Source of the DNA: Solanum dulcamara
Lineage: Eukaryota > Streptophyta > Magnoliopsida > Solanales > Solanaceae
Reading direction: 5' to 3'
Length of the DNA: 64,000 nt
Assembly (NCBI RefSeq): GCF_947179165.1
Contig: NC_077246.1
Location: 66,008,921 to 66,072,920 of the forward strand
In this document: positions 1 through 11,559 of the stretch, piece by piece
How positions within the stretch are numbered: the stretch's first letter is position 1
Layout of the letters: every line of letters starts with the position of its first letter
Program-made: the position numbers and the translations under genes
Notes under the pieces: generated by a model
What the model was told of the DNA's origin: nothing
The model's database searches: none
Seen by the model: only the letters and a program-made list of their open reading frames with translations

Positions 1-239
1 ATAACTTGCAACCTGACACAGGGAATAACACTGAAGCTAAACGTCAGCCAAAGAAAAAATCAATTGCGAAAAAACGTGTTGGATTTGCACATTTGAACTC
101 TAAAAAGAGAAAAGTAGATGTTAACACAAAACAAAAAGAAATCATTGATGATGACGATGACGATTTTGTGGATGAGGTACCTATTCGAAGGTCAACGTCT
201 AAGGTTAAATTTGGCAAGAAGAAACATAAGAGGAACTGA
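1..239 (+). pseudogene. N-terminal basic/acidic segment of ULP1-type MULE gene
   Basis: An open stretch of 77 codons enters from the left edge and stops at 237-239. It is rich in Lys and Arg (several KKK, KKR and KKRK runs, like nuclear localisation signals) and contains an unbroken run of seven Asp. Its position, just ahead of DUF1985-like coding sequence on the same strand, suggests it is the N-terminal exon of the ULP1-like gene of a Mutator-like element. That assignment is inference from order and composition; there is no diagnostic domain here. A real start codon cannot be chosen because the 5' end may lie outside the window. Confidence 0.4.
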
Positions 240-425
240 CTTTCAAAAAATGACACCACTGTGGATGACTTTGACAAGGTTTAGTCTAATGTTTTCTGTT
301 TAAGTATGTAATTGTTTTTACAGTCCTTATAGTTGCCATTTATAGACATGCATATTTTAATTTCAATGTAGAATCGAAAGTTTTGAAAGTTGGCTTCTGA
401 AAATTATTCAACTGGTCACTGAAAG

Positions 426-833
426 GTGTATACAAACTATGAGGTGATTGATGTAATCAAAGCTAAGTTGTCTGCTACCCAGTTTGAATCTTTTCGAAGT
501 ATATGTTTTGGGTATTTTATTGATCTTTCGAAAGTGAACACGCAATTACAACTTGTTCACTGTTTAATGAACATGGAGTTAAATCTAACCCCAAATGATG
601 TTTTTGCTATTGAAGTAAATGGAGAGAAGCTATTTTTTGACTTAAGAGAATTTTGTATTATTTCTGGCTTAAGATGTGGTTGTGATAGCGACATTTCGTA
701 TGATCCCGAAGGTCCATTAGAGTTCATGATGATGTACTTTGCAAGAGAAGTAGTTATTGAAAAAAGACATGTTAGAAGCATTTTTCACAATATCTGTGGC
801 GTGATAATCCTGATGCTGTTAAATTTATTTTTT
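426..833 (+). pseudogene. DUF1985 domain, first part (ULP1-type MULE gene)
   Basis: The frame reads FESFRSICFGYFIDLS, then LVHCLMNMEL and LREFCIISGLRCG. This is the layout of the DUF1985 domain found upstream of ULP1-like proteases in plant Mutator-like elements. An in-frame TGA lies directly before position 426, so the beginning must come from splicing or has been lost. The frame is cut at 833/834 by the 5' edge (window orientation) of a copia LTR, and the domain resumes after 6257. It is therefore a broken gene: family recognition is firm, product function is not expected. Confidence 0.75.
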
Positions 834-1089
834 TGTTATAAAATAAACTAAATTCAGCAAAATAAGGCGGAGAGAATAAGAGAGGAGAAAGGAGAAAACA
901 AAGGATTTGCCGTATGTGTTTTTTTGCTTCTGTTAAATTTGTACCTGCATCTCTTTACATTGCATCTTTGGGCTATATTTATAGCCAAAGAAATAATTAA
1001 AGAAACAAGTGGAGAAATTAATCAAATGGCACTAGCTCCACTTTACAATAAAGAAAATTATCAAGTGGAAAACCACTTGCCTGTTAACA
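834..1089 (-). repeat. copia LTR (3' LTR of the - strand element)
   Basis: 256 bp, with TG at 834-835 and CA at 1088-1089. On the - strand a CTATAAATATAGCC segment looks like the LTR TATA region. It pairs with 6002-6257 at about 96% identity by eye. Confidence 0.92.
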
Positions 1090-1307
1090 CTCTCTCTTGG
1101 ATGTCCACGTGAAATGTGTCTCGTTAAAATCGTACTAGAAAAAAAATCAGTGGGAAAAAGCCTAGTGAAGAAAAAAGAGTACACATATCTGGTAATACGC
1201 CCTGAGTGCTGCCTCATTAAAAACCTTACCAGGAAAACCCAATGGGACAAAACCTTGGTTAAGGGAAAAAGAGTGCAACGCGTATTTTACTCCCCCTGAT
1301 GAAAACT

Positions 1308-1979
1308 TCATTTGATATTTTGGAGACGGCGCATTCCAATCTTGTATCTTAGCTTCTCAAAAGTTGATATTGGTAATTCCTTTGTGAATAAATCTGCAAG
1401 ATTATCACTTGAACGAACTTGTTGTACATCAATATCACCATTCTTCTGAAGATCATGTGTGAAGAATAATTTTGGTGAAATATATTTCGTTTTGTCTCCT
1501 TTTATGCAGCCACCTTTTAATTGAGCTATGCACGTGGCATTGTCTTCGAATATAACTGTGGGTATTTTAACATTATTTTTCAGGCCGCATATTTCTTTGA
1601 TGAACTGTATCATCGATCTCAATTACACACATTCTCTACTTGCTTCATGAATTGCCATTATTTTATCATGATTTGAAGAAGTAGCACCAATAAATTGCTT
1701 TGTAGATCGCCATGATATAACAGTTCCTCTGTGTGTAAATAGATAGCCTGTCTGAGATCGAGCTTTATGTGGGTCTGATAAATAACTTGCATCTGCATAA
1801 CCAATAAGGTCTGCACAACCTTTGTTAGTATAAAACAAACACATATCAATAGTACCCTTCACGTATTGCAAAATATATTTGATACCGTTCCAATGCCTTC
1901 GCGTTGGGGATGAACTATACCTTGCTAGCAAATTAACAGAAAATGTTATATCAGGCCTAGTTGCGTTAGCAAGATACAT
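1308..1979 (-). pseudogene. copia RNase H region
   Basis: Two adjoining frames on the - strand (1623-1979, then 1308-1622) give the copia RNase H landmarks in order: YLANATRPDI, then LIGYADASYLSDPHKARSQTG, then VISWRSTKQ, and at the end EDNATCIAQLKGG, THDLQKNGDIDVQ and NLADLFTKELP. The last motif is the usual C-terminus of copia polyproteins. A stop at 1621-1623 separates the two pieces. Recognition of the family is strong; the break makes it a relic. Confidence 0.88.
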
Positions 1980-2159
1980 AAGTGCACCTATAACACTGAG
2001 ATATGGTACTTCAGGACCAAGAATTTTTCATCCTCTTCTAGAGGTCGAAATGGATCTTTTTCCACTTCAAGAGATCGAACAACCATTTGAGTACTTAATG
2101 GATGTGCTTTGTCCATGTAAAATCATTTTAAGATTTTTTCTCAGTGTAGGCAGATTGAT

Positions 2160-3043
2160 GGACAAAGACCTTGTCTGCTAAATGTTCAATTTGCAGACCT
2201 AAACAAAGTTTTGTCTTTCCAAGGTCTTTCATCTCAACTTCTTTCTTTAGATATTCAATTGCCTTTTGGACCTCTTCAGGGGTTCCAATGAGATTTATGT
2301 CATCAACATAAACGGCGAGTATAACAAACTCTGATTTCGTTTTCTTAATAAAAACACATGGAAAAATGACATCATTTATATAGCCTTCATTTATTAAGTA
2401 TTCACTAAGTCAATTATACCACATGCGCTCTGATTGTTTCAGATCATATATTGATCTTTGCAGTTTTATTGAGTACATCTCCCGAGACTTATTACATATT
2501 GCAGGCAATTTTAATCCTTTTGGGATTTTAAAGTAAATTTCATTATCAAGTGAACCATAAAGGTTAGCTGTAACTACATTCATTAGATGTATTTCAAGAT
2601 TTTTATGTATAACTAAACTGATGAGATATCAAAAAGTTATTACATCCATAACAGGTGAATATGTTTCTTCATAGTTGACCCCGAGTCTTTGAGAGAATCC
2701 TTGTGCAACAAGGTGTGCCTTGTATCTTACAATTACATTTCTCTTATTTCGTTTTCGCACAAAAACCCATTTATAGCCAACTGGTTTTACACCTTCAAGG
2801 GTTTGGACGAGGTCCAAAAACTTCACGTTTAGCAAGTGAGTCTAATTCTGATTGAATTGCCTTTTGCCATTCTGGCCAATCACATCTACGTCGATATTCT
2901 TTGATGGATTTAGGCTCAAGACTTTCATTATCTTGCATAAGGTTAAGTGCAACATTATATGCAAAAATATTATCCACCGTAATTTTTGATCGATCTAAAT
3001 TTATCTCATCATCGGTAGAACTTATTGAAAGTTCTTCATTCAC
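2160..3043 (-). pseudogene. copia reverse transcriptase region (broken)
   Basis: On the - strand, 2795-3043 reads CDWPEWQKAIQSELDSLAKR, which leads into the RT start at 2629-2835 with GYKWVFVRKRN and YKAHLVAQGFSQ. The YVDD catalytic motif is encoded near 2295-2310. It is followed by a GTPEEVQKAIEYLKKE-like segment at about 2230-2290. The frames are shifted against each other and at least one stop interrupts, so no continuous RT survives. The order IN-RT-RH identifies copia rather than gypsy. Confidence 0.85.
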
Positions 3044-3672
3044 TTGAGTTTCGGGTTCACTGATTTCTTTAGAATATCAGGATTACTCAAATCTTGACCT
3101 TCTTCCGGAGGTTCTTGTGTAGTATCATTTTTATTAATCTTCATGCTTCTCTTTCTACGATTTTTATTCTTTGAACCCAATGGTCTACCACGCTTCAGGC
3201 GTGTTTGGGATTCAGAAACTATGATACTAGTAGATGGTCCTTTTGGGACATCAATTCGGATAGGCACACTCCCTACAGGGATATGTGACTTAGTTATCCG
3301 TTTTAAATCAGTAAATGCATCTGATATTTAATTTGCTATTTTCTGTCAATAGATGATCTTCTGGACCTCCTACTCACATGTACGGGTACGTGGATCAAAA
3401 TGAGATAGTGATAAAACTTTTCCACGAATTTCTTTTTCGGGTTCCATTTTCTCTCCCCCTAATAGTGGAAAAGTTATTTGATCAAACTGACAATCTATAA
3501 ATCGAGCAGTGAATAAGTCTCCAATCAATGGTTCAAGGGATCAAATTATGGAGGGTGAGTCAAACCCAACATATATGCTCAATCTTCGTTGAGGGCCCAT
3601 TTTTGTACGTTGTGGTGGTGCTACAGGCACATATATTGCACAACTAAAAATTTGTAGATGGCTATATTTGGC

Positions 3673-4347
3673 TCATGTCCAAATACTAATTGTGATGAAG
3701 AGTATTTTTAATATAATGTGTCGATCTGAGACGTACAAGTGTTGCTGCATGTAAGATAGCAGTCCCCAAACAGTAATTGACAATTTTGTTTTCATTAGTA
3801 GAGGTTTCGCTATCAATTGTAGGCGTTTTATAAATGACTCTGCAAAGCCATTTTGAGTATGAACGTGAGCAACATGATGTTCAATTTTTATCCCAATTGA
3901 TAAGCAATAATCATTAAAAGCTGGGGATGTAAATTCTCCAGCATTATCAAGGCGAATGGCCTTAATTGGATAATCTGGAAATTGCGCTCTCAATCTTATT
4001 ATTTGTGCTAACAACTTCGCAAACGCTAGATTGCGAGATGATAACAAGCACACATAAGACCATCTAGATGATGCATCTATCAGGATCATAAAATATCTAA
4101 ATAATCCACTAGGTGGATGAATAGGTCCACATATATCTCTATGTATACGCTCTAAAAAGCCAGGAGATTCGATGCCAACCTTCAGGATCGATGGTATGAC
4201 AATTAATTTGCCTTGATAACAAGCAGCATATGAAAATTCATCATTCATAAGAATCTTTTGGTTCTTTAACGGATGTCCAGTTGAATTTTCAAGAATTCGT
4301 CTCATCATTATTGATCCAGGATGACCTATTCGACCATGCCATAACAC
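3673..4347 (-). pseudogene. copia integrase core
   Basis: 224 codons are open on the - strand. They start at LWHGRIGHPG (the HHCC zinc-binding region; the second Cys pair appears only as ..ACYQGKL), followed by DICGPIHPPSG, LIDASSRWSYV, AIRLDNAGEFTSPAF and the AESFIKRLQ segment that carries the catalytic Glu. This gives the D-D-E arrangement of a retroviral-type integrase. Sequence downstream to 3045 continues the integrase C-terminus and linker in broken frames (for example 3040-3267, a basic linker). Confidence 0.88.
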
Positions 4348-4371
4348 AAATGTATTTGGATCAGTAAACTT

Positions 4372-4800
4372 CTAGTTTACGATCATATGTGATTCAATTG
4401 TACTAATGTTTGCATAATATAGGCCAGACGACAAAGTTGATAATTTTTTCAAAACATATTTCTGGCTTGACACACTCTTGGTTATACCAAGATATTCAGT
4501 ATTCATTTCATTTAGTGTCTCAATATGATATACATTTCTACAGTTATCTTTAAAACTTAACAAGTTTCTTGGGGATTTACAAGAAAATAGTGCATCTTTT
4601 ATAATAATTTTTATCCCTTTAGGCGAAATTATAATAGCTCTTTCGGAGCCTTCAATCATTTTTGAACTACCAGATCTTGTAGTAACATTAGCTTTTCTTC
4701 AAAGGAAATTAGAAAAATATTTTCCGTCTTTAAAAATAGCATGAGTTGTTCCACTATCAATTACACAAATATTCTTTTGATTGATCATTGATCCAAACAA
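4372..4800 (-). pseudogene. copia protease / gag-pre-integrase region
   Basis: 4372-4659 on the - strand is open for 95 codons (IIISPKGIKIIIKDALFSCK, then NLLSFKDNCRN and SSGLYYANIS). This matches the region between the aspartic protease and the GAG-pre-integrase domain of copia elements. Just upstream on that strand, about 4740-4800, the reading returns to the protease active-site neighbourhood. Frames are broken. Confidence 0.7.
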
Positions 4801-5716
4801 AATTTGAGGCATTTCCATATTTTTTTCAATAAGAAATAAAATAAGTATTAAAACAACATAAATTTCATTTATTTACATGGACTATAAAAACACACACATA
4901 ATATTTAATACAGATAAATAAAAAGAAAAATTATTTACATATTGTTAATCTTATCGATATTCATATTTTTTTTGGAAAATTAAAGAAATCAGTTATATTC
5001 AAATGCATAAGCTCAATATTATCCTTAGAGATAAAATTAGTCTTTGGATTATTTTCTGCCCTTTTTAAAGATGCTTGATATAGCTGAACCAAACGTTTTG
5101 ACGATCGGCAAGTCCGCGATCAGTGCCCCACACCTCCACATTTATGACATACACTTTTTGAATTTTTCTTTAGTAAAGCTTCTGGCTTTTTACCCTGCCT
5201 TTTATATTGCTGATTATTTGTCGGTGTCAGCCAAGTATCATGATTATAATTTCTTTTTCGTCCATGATCACGACCACTACTAGGGTCATGACCTCTTTCT
5301 CATTGGTTATAATTTGTCTGATTCACTTCTGGGAGTGGCAAAGAACCAACGGGCCGACTATCATGATTTTTCATTAATAATTCATTATGTCGTTCAGCAA
5401 TAACAAGGTGAGATAGTAATTCAGAATATTTTATAAAACCTTTTTTGCGATATTGCGGCTGCGGGAGCATATTCGCGGGTGGAAATGTGGAGTATATTTT
5501 TTTGAGTTTATCTTACTTAGTGATTTCGTCTACGCATGAATGTAACTGAGCTATAATTTTAAATAAGGCAGAATTATATTCAGTTATATTTTTGAAGTCC
5601 ATTAGTCTCAAATTTAACCAGTTATGACGTGCTTGTGGAAGCATGACCAACTTCAGGTGGTCATATCTTTCTTTTAAATTTTTCCACAATTTCAGGGGAT
5701 CCTTTAATGTAAGATA

Positions 5717-5920
5717 TTATAATTTGAGCCACTCGTCAAGATGGTGACGGAGGAAAATCATAGCTTTTGCACGGTCTTGACTAGATGTCGTGTTATTATC
5801 TTTGATGGTGTCTGCCAGACCCATCGATTCTAGATGAATTTCGGCATCTAGTGCCCATGAGGAGTAGCCTTTTCCAGAAATGTCCAGAGCTACAAATTCA
5901 AGTTTTGAAATATTTTCCAT
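5717..5920 (-). pseudogene. copia gag N-terminus
   Basis: 67 codons begin with ATG at 5918-5920 on the - strand. They read FVALDISGKGYSSWALDAEI, then AKAMIFLRHHLDEWL, the usual N-terminus of plant copia gag (UBN2-like). Sequence from about 5000 to 5716 on the same strand carries the rest of gag and the zinc-knuckle zone, interrupted by stops. The start lies about 80 bp inside the 6002-6257 LTR, as expected for a 5' leader holding the primer-binding site. Confidence 0.8.
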
Positions 5921-6001
5921 TTTATGAAAATAAAATTAAATAAAACTCTTACCACTTTTTGTTGCCTTGAAAAAGATAGCCGGAGTCTCGTGCTGATAAA
6001 G

Positions 6002-6257
6002 TGTTATAAAATAAACTAAATTCAGCAAAATAAGGCGGAGAGAATAAGATAGGAGAAAGGAGAAAACAGAGGATTTGCCGTATGTGTGTTTTTGCTTCTG
6101 TTAAATTTGTATCCGCATCTCTTTACATTGCATTTTTGGGCTATATTTATAGCCAAATAAATGATTAAAGAAACAAGTGGAGAAATTAATCAAATGGCAC
6201 TAGCTCCACTTTACAATAAAGAAAATTATCAAGTGGACAACCCCTTGCCTGTTAAAA
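6002..6257 (-). repeat. copia LTR (5' LTR of the - strand element)
   Basis: 256 bp, starting with TG at 6002. It ends in AA where the partner LTR ends in CA. The putative primer-binding site is directly next to it at about 5985-6001 (- strand TTATCAGCACGAG). Confidence 0.92.
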
Positions 6258-6625
6258 GTTTTGTATTTTATTGAGGAATTTTTATTTTCTTATGAGACTA
6301 GAGAGTGGCAGTTCCTAAGAAACACTTTTATTTGATTGAGTCTTGTCTTTTTAATAAATATCCATGGGGTGTTGATGTATTTCAAGAGTTGTTGGATAGT
6401 GTCAGGCATGTCCTTAAGAATACTATCCAATACTACAAGATAACTGATTTTCCCCTAGCTCTTCAGACATGGACTTATGAGTGTTGTTCTCATGGTGATG
6501 CAACTATTGCCATTTTTGTATCAAACACAATTCCTAGAATACTAAGGTGGAAAGTGACTTGTGAAGCCCCAAGGCGAAGAAAGTTGGAGAAGCTCATGTT
6601 CACTATGGAAAAATACAGAGTATAA
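6258..6625 (+). pseudogene. DUF1985 domain, second part (ULP1-type MULE gene)
   Basis: After the copia insertion the ULP1-type gene resumes. 6305-6625 reads HFYLIESCLFNKYPWGVDVF, then ELLDSVRHVL and FPLALQTWTYECC, the C-terminal half of DUF1985. A frame change with the piece ending at 833 and stops in 6258-6304 show decay besides the insertion. A GT donor-like site and an AT-rich intron follow, with the next exon at about 6745. Confidence 0.75.
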
Positions 6626-6744
6626 CTGATAATATACATATTTCATATAGTTTAATTAATTTAATTTTAACTCTATTATTATACCTGATCATCTTGTTAT
6701 AAGATGTCCTAATTTACACATTTTATCTTTGATTTGTATTTCAG

Positions 6745-8930
6745 TCCACAAATTTTTCTGCGTTTGATGAAGAGCTTTCAAATTTAATGTTTCTTGATCA
6801 AAGGGATTATAATTTAGAAGTGTTGACTATTATTAATGAAAATTCAGCAAATGATTCCAATTATGCTCAAGAAGAATTGATTAAAGATTTGAGGGAACTA
6901 AAAATGGAGCTTCTGAAGGTATTATAAGTATATATATTTTTTATATATGTGTTGTAAATGTATTATTACTTAGAATGACTTTTTGTTTTTAATTTTTTAA
7001 CTTTTTTTGTTAATTTAATCAAACAACAATCAAAAAGCACTTGAAGACAAGACTGAAGAACATTTCAAGAGTTTGAAGCAATATGTGGTTGATTCAAATT
7101 TCAATTTGTTAAATGATATCAAGTTGTTGTTCAATAAAGCACATGCAAATGAGAGTCTCCGTAATGATCAAGTTTTTGAGGAATCATTGAGTAGGAAAAG
7201 AGATGGTGCTTGCTCTAATGTTCGGAGTTCAAATACACCTGAAAGTATAGGCATTAGAGATGTATTTTCTGGTGGAAGAGTTTCTCAAGAAGGTATTCTT
7301 ATTTATTATCGTTTCTTAAAGATCGTTGTCTTAAAATGAAATGTTTATTTGAATTCATTTTAAATTCTTATTCCTGCTTCAATGAAATTTTTTATCTATG
7401 TAAACAACAGTCAAAGCATCAGTTCTTTTTGATGATTCATGTCCACCCGACAGAATTGTAAATAATACGGATATATTTTTGTCATAACATATTTATACTT
7501 AATAGATTCATAATACCATAAAACATCTTATGTAATACAATGTACGTATTAATTTATTATACTATTAGACGCACTAGTGTTTAAACTGTTAGACTAGTTT
7601 AGACATGTTAATACTTATCTATTGTATTTGATAAATCAGACATGACCAAAGGCGAAGACTTCGTTGGAATTGTAATTTCATCTTTATTAGTTGATGTGGA
7701 AGATTGTGGTAAAGCATATATTTTTATGATGTCTTGTATAACTTATATTTATATATTTATGTAATACATTACACATATCCAATACACTATATTTAATATA
7801 TTTTTATACCAGATTTATTTAAAGGTGAAAACTCTGTTGGTGGCCACGCTGATATTTTATCTTCATTCTACGATTTTTTGTATAACTCATATTTATATAT
7901 TTATTTATTACCTCTTATATCTAATACATTTGATATATCGGATCTGGCCTAATGTGAAGACCCTATTGGAGTTGTTTTTTCATATATATAAGGTGATGTG
8001 GAAGATCGTGGTAAAACAGGTAAATACGCTGTTAGAGTTGATACATCAGATCTGTCCAAAGGTGAAGATCCTGATTTGAAAGACCAAGGTAAAGGAGATA
8101 GCTTGCATATCTCAATATACATACATGTTTAATGCATTTCATTTATATGATTATGCGACTATTATTTTTAATAACAACTTTGGATGATATTATTGTCAAA
8201 TTTACTCAAAGGTGGGAACTCTGTTGGTGGCCACGTTGGTATTTTGTCTTCTTTCTACAATTTTTTGTTTAACTCACGTTTGTATATTTATTTATTACCT
8301 CTTATATCTAATACATTTGATACATCGGATCTGACCTAATGTGAAAATTCTATAGAAGTTGTTATTTCATCTGTATTAGGTGATCTGGAAGATCGTGGTA
8401 AAGCAGGTGAAGAGGCTGTTGGAGTTGATACTTTAGACCTGCCCAAAAGTGAAGATCCTGATTTGAAAGACCAAGGTAAAGGAGATAGATGCATATCTCA
8501 ATATACATACCTGTTTAATACATTTCATTTATATGATTATGTGACTATTATTTTTAATAACATCTTTGGATGATATTATTGTCAATTTTTCTGATTGTGG
8601 TTGTGAGACAACAGTTGAAAACAAATCAATTCGAAAACTTGATGACTTTGACTTTCAGATAACTTGACTCAGTTATTAAGTGAGGCAAATAAACAAAAAG
8701 AAGTGACACCTGAAAATATCACTAGAACGAAACATTTAGGAAAGCTTGTTAAGTCCCCGTATTTGCAAAAAATTGACTCTAGTGTTGTTGTTTCTATGCC
8801 AAGTCAAGTTTTTCAGATAAAGCACCCTTTTGCTACTGAAATTGGTGTAGAAGTTGACACTACTCTGATGAATTAATTCACATCTTGGCTAAGTGAAGGA
8901 CTTTCAAAGAAGAGGTTAGTAAAGTACAAT
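6745..8930 (+). pseudogene. Central exons of ULP1-type MULE gene
   Basis: A series of AG/GT-bounded exon-like segments on the + strand: about 6745-6918 (ending KDLRELKMELLK), about 7031-7291 (HFKSLKQYVVDSNFNLLNDI and a SRKRDGACSN stretch), about 7411-7460, about 7640-7708, then short Asp/Gly/Glu-rich mini-exons inside a duplicated block at 7.8-8.6 kb, and 8660-8930. The last reads SWLSEGLSKK, a hallmark just before the ULP1 domain, but a TAA at 8874-8876 precedes it. No enzymatic domain is in this part; it is the variable linker of the protein. Splice sites are my reading and not confirmed. Confidence 0.55.
7811..8590 (+). repeat. Tandem duplication, two units of about 390 bp
   Basis: The segment starting AAAGGTGAAAACTCTGTTGG (about 7820) recurs about 390 bp later as AAAGGTGGGAACTCTGTTGG (about 8209). 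The match continues through the mini-exons and the AT-rich spacer to the ATATTATTGTCAA sequences at about 8190 and 8577. It duplicates small exons of the ULP1-type gene linker. Confidence 0.85.
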
Positions 8931-8999
8931 TTTATTGATTTTTTCTATGAAATGTATTCTTATTTACTTTTTTGCATTGTTCAGAAGAAAATGCCCTTA

Positions 9000-10022
9000 C
9001 CTATTTGTAACTCTGGACATTAAGCCGCCACTAGAGTTGGGTGTTACTTTGATTAAGGAGAAGGAATGATTTTATAATCTGGCGCACTGTGGACGATAAT
9101 GGGCAGATACAATTAGTCTTTTATATATTCTTGTTTCGTAAACAACATTACATTTAATTTTTATCTTCGATGATTTACTAATTTTAAAATATAATTACAG
9201 CATGTTGACGTAATTTTGTATTACTTATGGAAGAAGGGTAAGTATGGCCCAAATCATAATGTGAAGTTCACCACCACATATTATTGCTTTAAAACAAAAT
9301 TGGACCATGTATTCTTCAAGTTGGTTGCAAATAAAGATCAAAAGGCAAATTTGAATGTGAAAGCAACTGATCCCATGGCTTATTATATACTTAGATCGCG
9401 TTTGATAGCCAGTGTCCAGTGAGACTTAGTCGACTTGGTGTTGTTTCCTGTCAATCTTAAGAAAAATCATCATTGAATTTTAATTGTGTTTGACATTTCT
9501 CAGAGATTACTCAACGTTTATGACTCTTTTCTTAAAAAAGGGGAAGATTTTAAAGTGAACAATGTTGTGCAGATGTTTGTTGTTATGTTACTTCTCTATT
9601 TGGACATAATCAAATTTTATGTCAAGCAGTCTGATTTACTTGGCACTGCTATCTACGTCAACAAAAAATTGACCGATCCTCTTAACATTAATAAGATCAG
9701 GGATCACCTCCCAAAACAAAAAGAAGATTCATTGTAAATTTTTATATAATTTGTGAGTTATTTTTTTTGTACTGTACTTTTATTTTTATTTTTTAAAAAA
9801 TTTATTGGCAGAGACTGTGGTCTTTACGTTGCTGCATTTTCCGACTATGCCAGTGAAAATCAGCAGATTTCATATCAGTCTTTTGATGTTGAATATCACA
9901 GGAAGAGGTTTGGAGCACTACTATGGAGCTATGCAACGAAGAAACAAAAAAATGGGGCTATAAGTGATGAATATAAGGCATGGAAGGTTTATAAGAGGAA
10001 AGAATGTCAAACTAATGAATAG
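9000..10022 (+). pseudogene. ULP1-like (C48) cysteine protease domain, decayed
   Basis: Pieces in order: PPLELGVTLIKEKE (about 9025-9066), then a TGA at 9067-9069 where relatives have Trp; HVDVILYYLWKKGKYG (from about 9202); FPVNLKKNHH (about 9445-9473), whose catalytic His is followed by a TGA at 9474-9476 in place of the usual Trp; FDISQRLLNVYDS carrying the catalytic Asp; and RDCGLYVAAFSDYAS (about 9810), with the nucleophilic Cys. The His-Asp-Cys residues of the ULP1 family are all recognisable, but at least three in-frame stops remove function. In living relatives such proteins resemble SUMO/ubiquitin-like proteases; in MULEs the role is unknown. Confidence 0.85.
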
Positions 10023-10430
10023 CTAATATTTAAACAGTGACGTTATAAGTATTAGAAAAAATATATCTTTTTGAAACACATGTATAAAATGATGATATAA
10101 GTAGTAGGTAAACTCTTTTTTGAAGCACATACCACAGTGAATGTTGATGTTTTTGTTGTTGTTTTGTGATGTGGCACTTTTAAGAAACACCCTTTTTATA
10201 TCTATAAATGTATTCATAGCATTAATTCTTTTTTATACAGTTGTAATACAGGCGATGTTGTAAGCTGTGTTAGGGATATACGTATAATATCATTTTAATA
10301 CACCGAATGGCTGTGTCAGTTAATACACTTGTGTTAAGTCAAAACTATTTATACTACCAATTTAACACACATGTATTAAATCAGAGTACAATACAATTGT
10401 GTAAAAGATGCCTTTTATATGCCTTCCAGA
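10023..10430. other. AT-rich spacer downstream of the ULP1 domain
   Basis: No coding sequence, RNA or element boundary recognised. It contains repeated TTTAATACA-type words that continue into the tandem array to the right. Confidence 0.5.
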
Positions 10431-10439
10431 CCACCATTC

Positions 10440-11010
10440 ATATTTACAAATGTATCAGATAGATGTACCCAAGTCATACGTAGTCAGCACAGACTTATAT
10501 TTATAATTCAAAATAATTTTAATACAATTTTAATACACTGGAGTTAATAACACAGATTACAATCTATATACAATATATATTTAATACTTTTGTATTGCCC
10601 TTTTTTATAAATAACCCACATGTATAAAATGTGTCTCTGATATTCCTTTCAGAACACCATTTTTATATTCTACATAACCCAAAACAAGTTTAATATAATT
10701 TTAATACATTGGTGTTAATAACATAGATTACAATCTATATACAATACAGATTTAATACTTTTATGTTTCCTTTTTTTTAACCCACATGTATTGAATAGGT
10801 GTGCTCAAGTCATACGTAACCACCACAAACTTGTATTTATAACCCAAAATAAGTTTAATATATTTTTAATACACTGGTGTTAACAACATAAATTGCAATC
10901 TTTATACAATACAAATTTAATACTTTTGAGTTCCCCCTTTTTTTGACAACCTACATGTATTGAATAGCTCTGTTCAAGTCATATGTAGCCACCACAGATT
11001 TAATACCTTT
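10440..11010. repeat. Tandem repeat, about 168-bp unit, three copies
   Basis: The core TTAATAACA(T/C)AGATTACAATC with flanking TTTTAATACA and ATTTAATACTTTTG recurs at about 10,531, 10,699 and 10,866, spaced 168 and 167 bp. It lies between the convergent ULP1-type gene and the transposase gene. The wider block to about 11,350 is enriched in TAATACA words but loses the regular period. Confidence 0.8.
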
Positions 11011-11559
11011 TGTAATACAACTCTATTTTACTTTGGATTAATCTGAAATGCTTTTAGAACTGTTGTTAATACACATTTAATATAATATTTTAATACAGAT
11101 TTAACACACTTTGGGGGAGGGGGAGAGGTAACCTAAATGCTTTTAAAAATTATTGTTAATACACATTTAATATGATTATAACACAAGAATATGTAATACA
11201 GAATCATAATATATTATAAACTATATTTAATACACAAATCTATTCGTTAAACTAATGAGCATTAAACTATATTTAATACGCTTTTAATATCATGTTGTAG
11301 CACAAATATATTAAACTACTTATAATACAAGATGACACAACCTGCTTTGTATATCGATACCAAATAACAAGAAAAGGTATATGAATTTGTGGCAGTTTTC
11401 AATATATTCAGTCAATATTTAAAAGTATATAAACTATCAATGTTTTCAATGTATTCAATCAACAACAAGAGAATAAAACTTATCCAACAGAAGGTTGGAA
11501 ATTCAACATCATTTTCTGAAAAAAATATGCATCATGGATGATTAAGTAAATCTATAAAG

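Larger units (their letters stand above)
834..6257 (-). mobile_element. Ty1/copia LTR retrotransposon (near full length, decayed)
   Basis: Two direct repeats of exactly 256 bp (834-1089 and 6002-6257) bound internal DNA that encodes, on the - strand, gag, protease region, integrase, reverse transcriptase and RNase H in copia order. Each LTR begins TGTTA; the left one ends TAACA, the right one TAAAA, apparently one substitution. On the - strand a purine tract (AAGAGAGAG) touches the inner edge of the 834-1089 LTR, as a polypurine tract should, and TTATCAGCACGAG lies next to the 6002-6257 LTR where the primer-binding site is expected. By eye the LTRs differ at 11 of 256 sites. Flanking TTTTT and GTTTT may be an imperfect 5-bp target duplication. 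Many internal stops and frameshifts: not autonomous. Confidence 0.92.

Noticed and set aside
1879..2181. 100-codon + frame
   Set aside because: Opposite-strand shadow of the copia RNase H/RT junction.
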